Source of the DNA: Planctomycetaceae bacterium | Lineage (GTDB): Bacteria; Planctomycetota; UBA1135; GCA-002686595 | Direction: 5' to 3' | Length of the DNA: 6,213 bases | Assembly: GCA_013360535.1 (NCBI GenBank) | Contig: JABWBL010000218.1 | Span: 1 to 6,213 of the forward strand | Shown here: positions 6,105 to 6,213 of the stretch, piece after piece | How the letters are laid out: each line of letters opens with the position of its first letter | How positions within the stretch are numbered: the first letter of the stretch is position 1 | Position numbers and translations under genes: made by a program | The notes under the pieces: generated by a model | Databases searched by the model: none | Told to the model about the DNA's origin: nothing | Seen by the model: the letters and a program-made list of their open reading frames with translations, nothing else

Positions 6105-6213
6105 TTGCCCAGCCCGATCCGCCGCGCGCGCCACCTCGTGCTCCTCGCCCTCGCCGCGCTGACCGGCGCGGCGGGCTGCCCGGCCGTCTACCCCGAGCTC
6201 TCCACCCGGCTCC
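6105..6213 (+). CDS. Lipoprotein N-terminus, truncated by the window edge
   Basis: From TTG 6105 the frame is open to the window end (36 codons plus one base). It reads as a lipoprotein signal peptide: a basic n-region (PSPIRRARH), a hydrophobic core ([11 protein letters not shown]) and a lipobox AAGC with the candidate lipidated Cys at residue 24 of this start. The mature part begins [12 protein letters not shown]. The Cys would be acylated and the protein held in the inner or outer membrane. TTG 6105 gives a normal n-region length and has GGGGA three bases upstream; an in-frame GTG at 6072 is the alternative and would add 11 residues. The gene continues beyond the window, so its family cannot be told. 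Confidence 0.6.
   Translation, partial: MPSPIRRARHLVLLALAALTGAAGCPAVYPELSTRL

Noticed and set aside
6095..6213. ATG at 6095 as the start of the right-edge gene
   Set aside because: Its frame gives a Pro/Arg-rich sequence without a hydrophobic core, whereas the frame of TTG 6105 gives a coherent lipoprotein signal peptide.

Overview
The window is very GC-rich DNA, densely coded, with strong G/C preference at third codon positions. It looks like a chromosomal segment of a high-GC Gram-negative bacterium: there is a secreted/anchored beta-propeller, a multi-pass membrane protein, a lipoprotein signal peptide and a Thermus-type asparaginyl-tRNA synthetase. Myxococcota, Planctomycetota or a related environmental lineage would fit, but nothing in the sequence fixes the phylum.

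Layout. Positions 59-2736 (+ strand) hold a two-gene, translationally coupled unit. The first gene encodes a 600-residue membrane-anchored seven-bladed FG-GAP/VCBS propeller ending in an ASPIC/UnbV domain (CRTAC1 family). The second overlaps it by four bases (GTGA) and encodes a 292-residue polytopic membrane protein of the UnbU / RnfD-NqrB-like type. Converging on it with a 25-bp gap is a minus-strand gene (4414-2762) for a 550-residue protein: an N-terminal YafJ/EgtC-type class II glutamine amidotransferase fold, followed by about 260 residues of beta-rich repeats resembling carboxypeptidase regulatory-like domains. Its catalytic Cys2 is replaced by Ala, and the oxyanion-hole Asn by Thr. Upstream of it, on the same strand, is asnS (6043-4697). 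The 282 bp between them hold hairpins, a 10-bp direct repeat with 15-bp period and alternating purine-pyrimidine DNA. At the right edge a divergent + strand gene begins (about 6105) with a lipoprotein signal peptide and runs out of the window.

How the genes fit together. The propeller and the membrane protein almost certainly act together. Homologues of this pair are the UnbV (E4) and UnbU (E5) genes conserved in enediyne cassettes, but no enediyne polyketide synthase, thioesterase or UnbL is in view, so here they look like a stand-alone envelope module of unknown, possibly redox, function. asnS is housekeeping. The amidotransferase-like protein appears to be a pseudoenzyme with no visible functional link to its neighbours beyond possible read-through from asnS. 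The two most unusual items are the pseudo-amidotransferase and the UnbV-UnbU pair outside a visible enediyne context.
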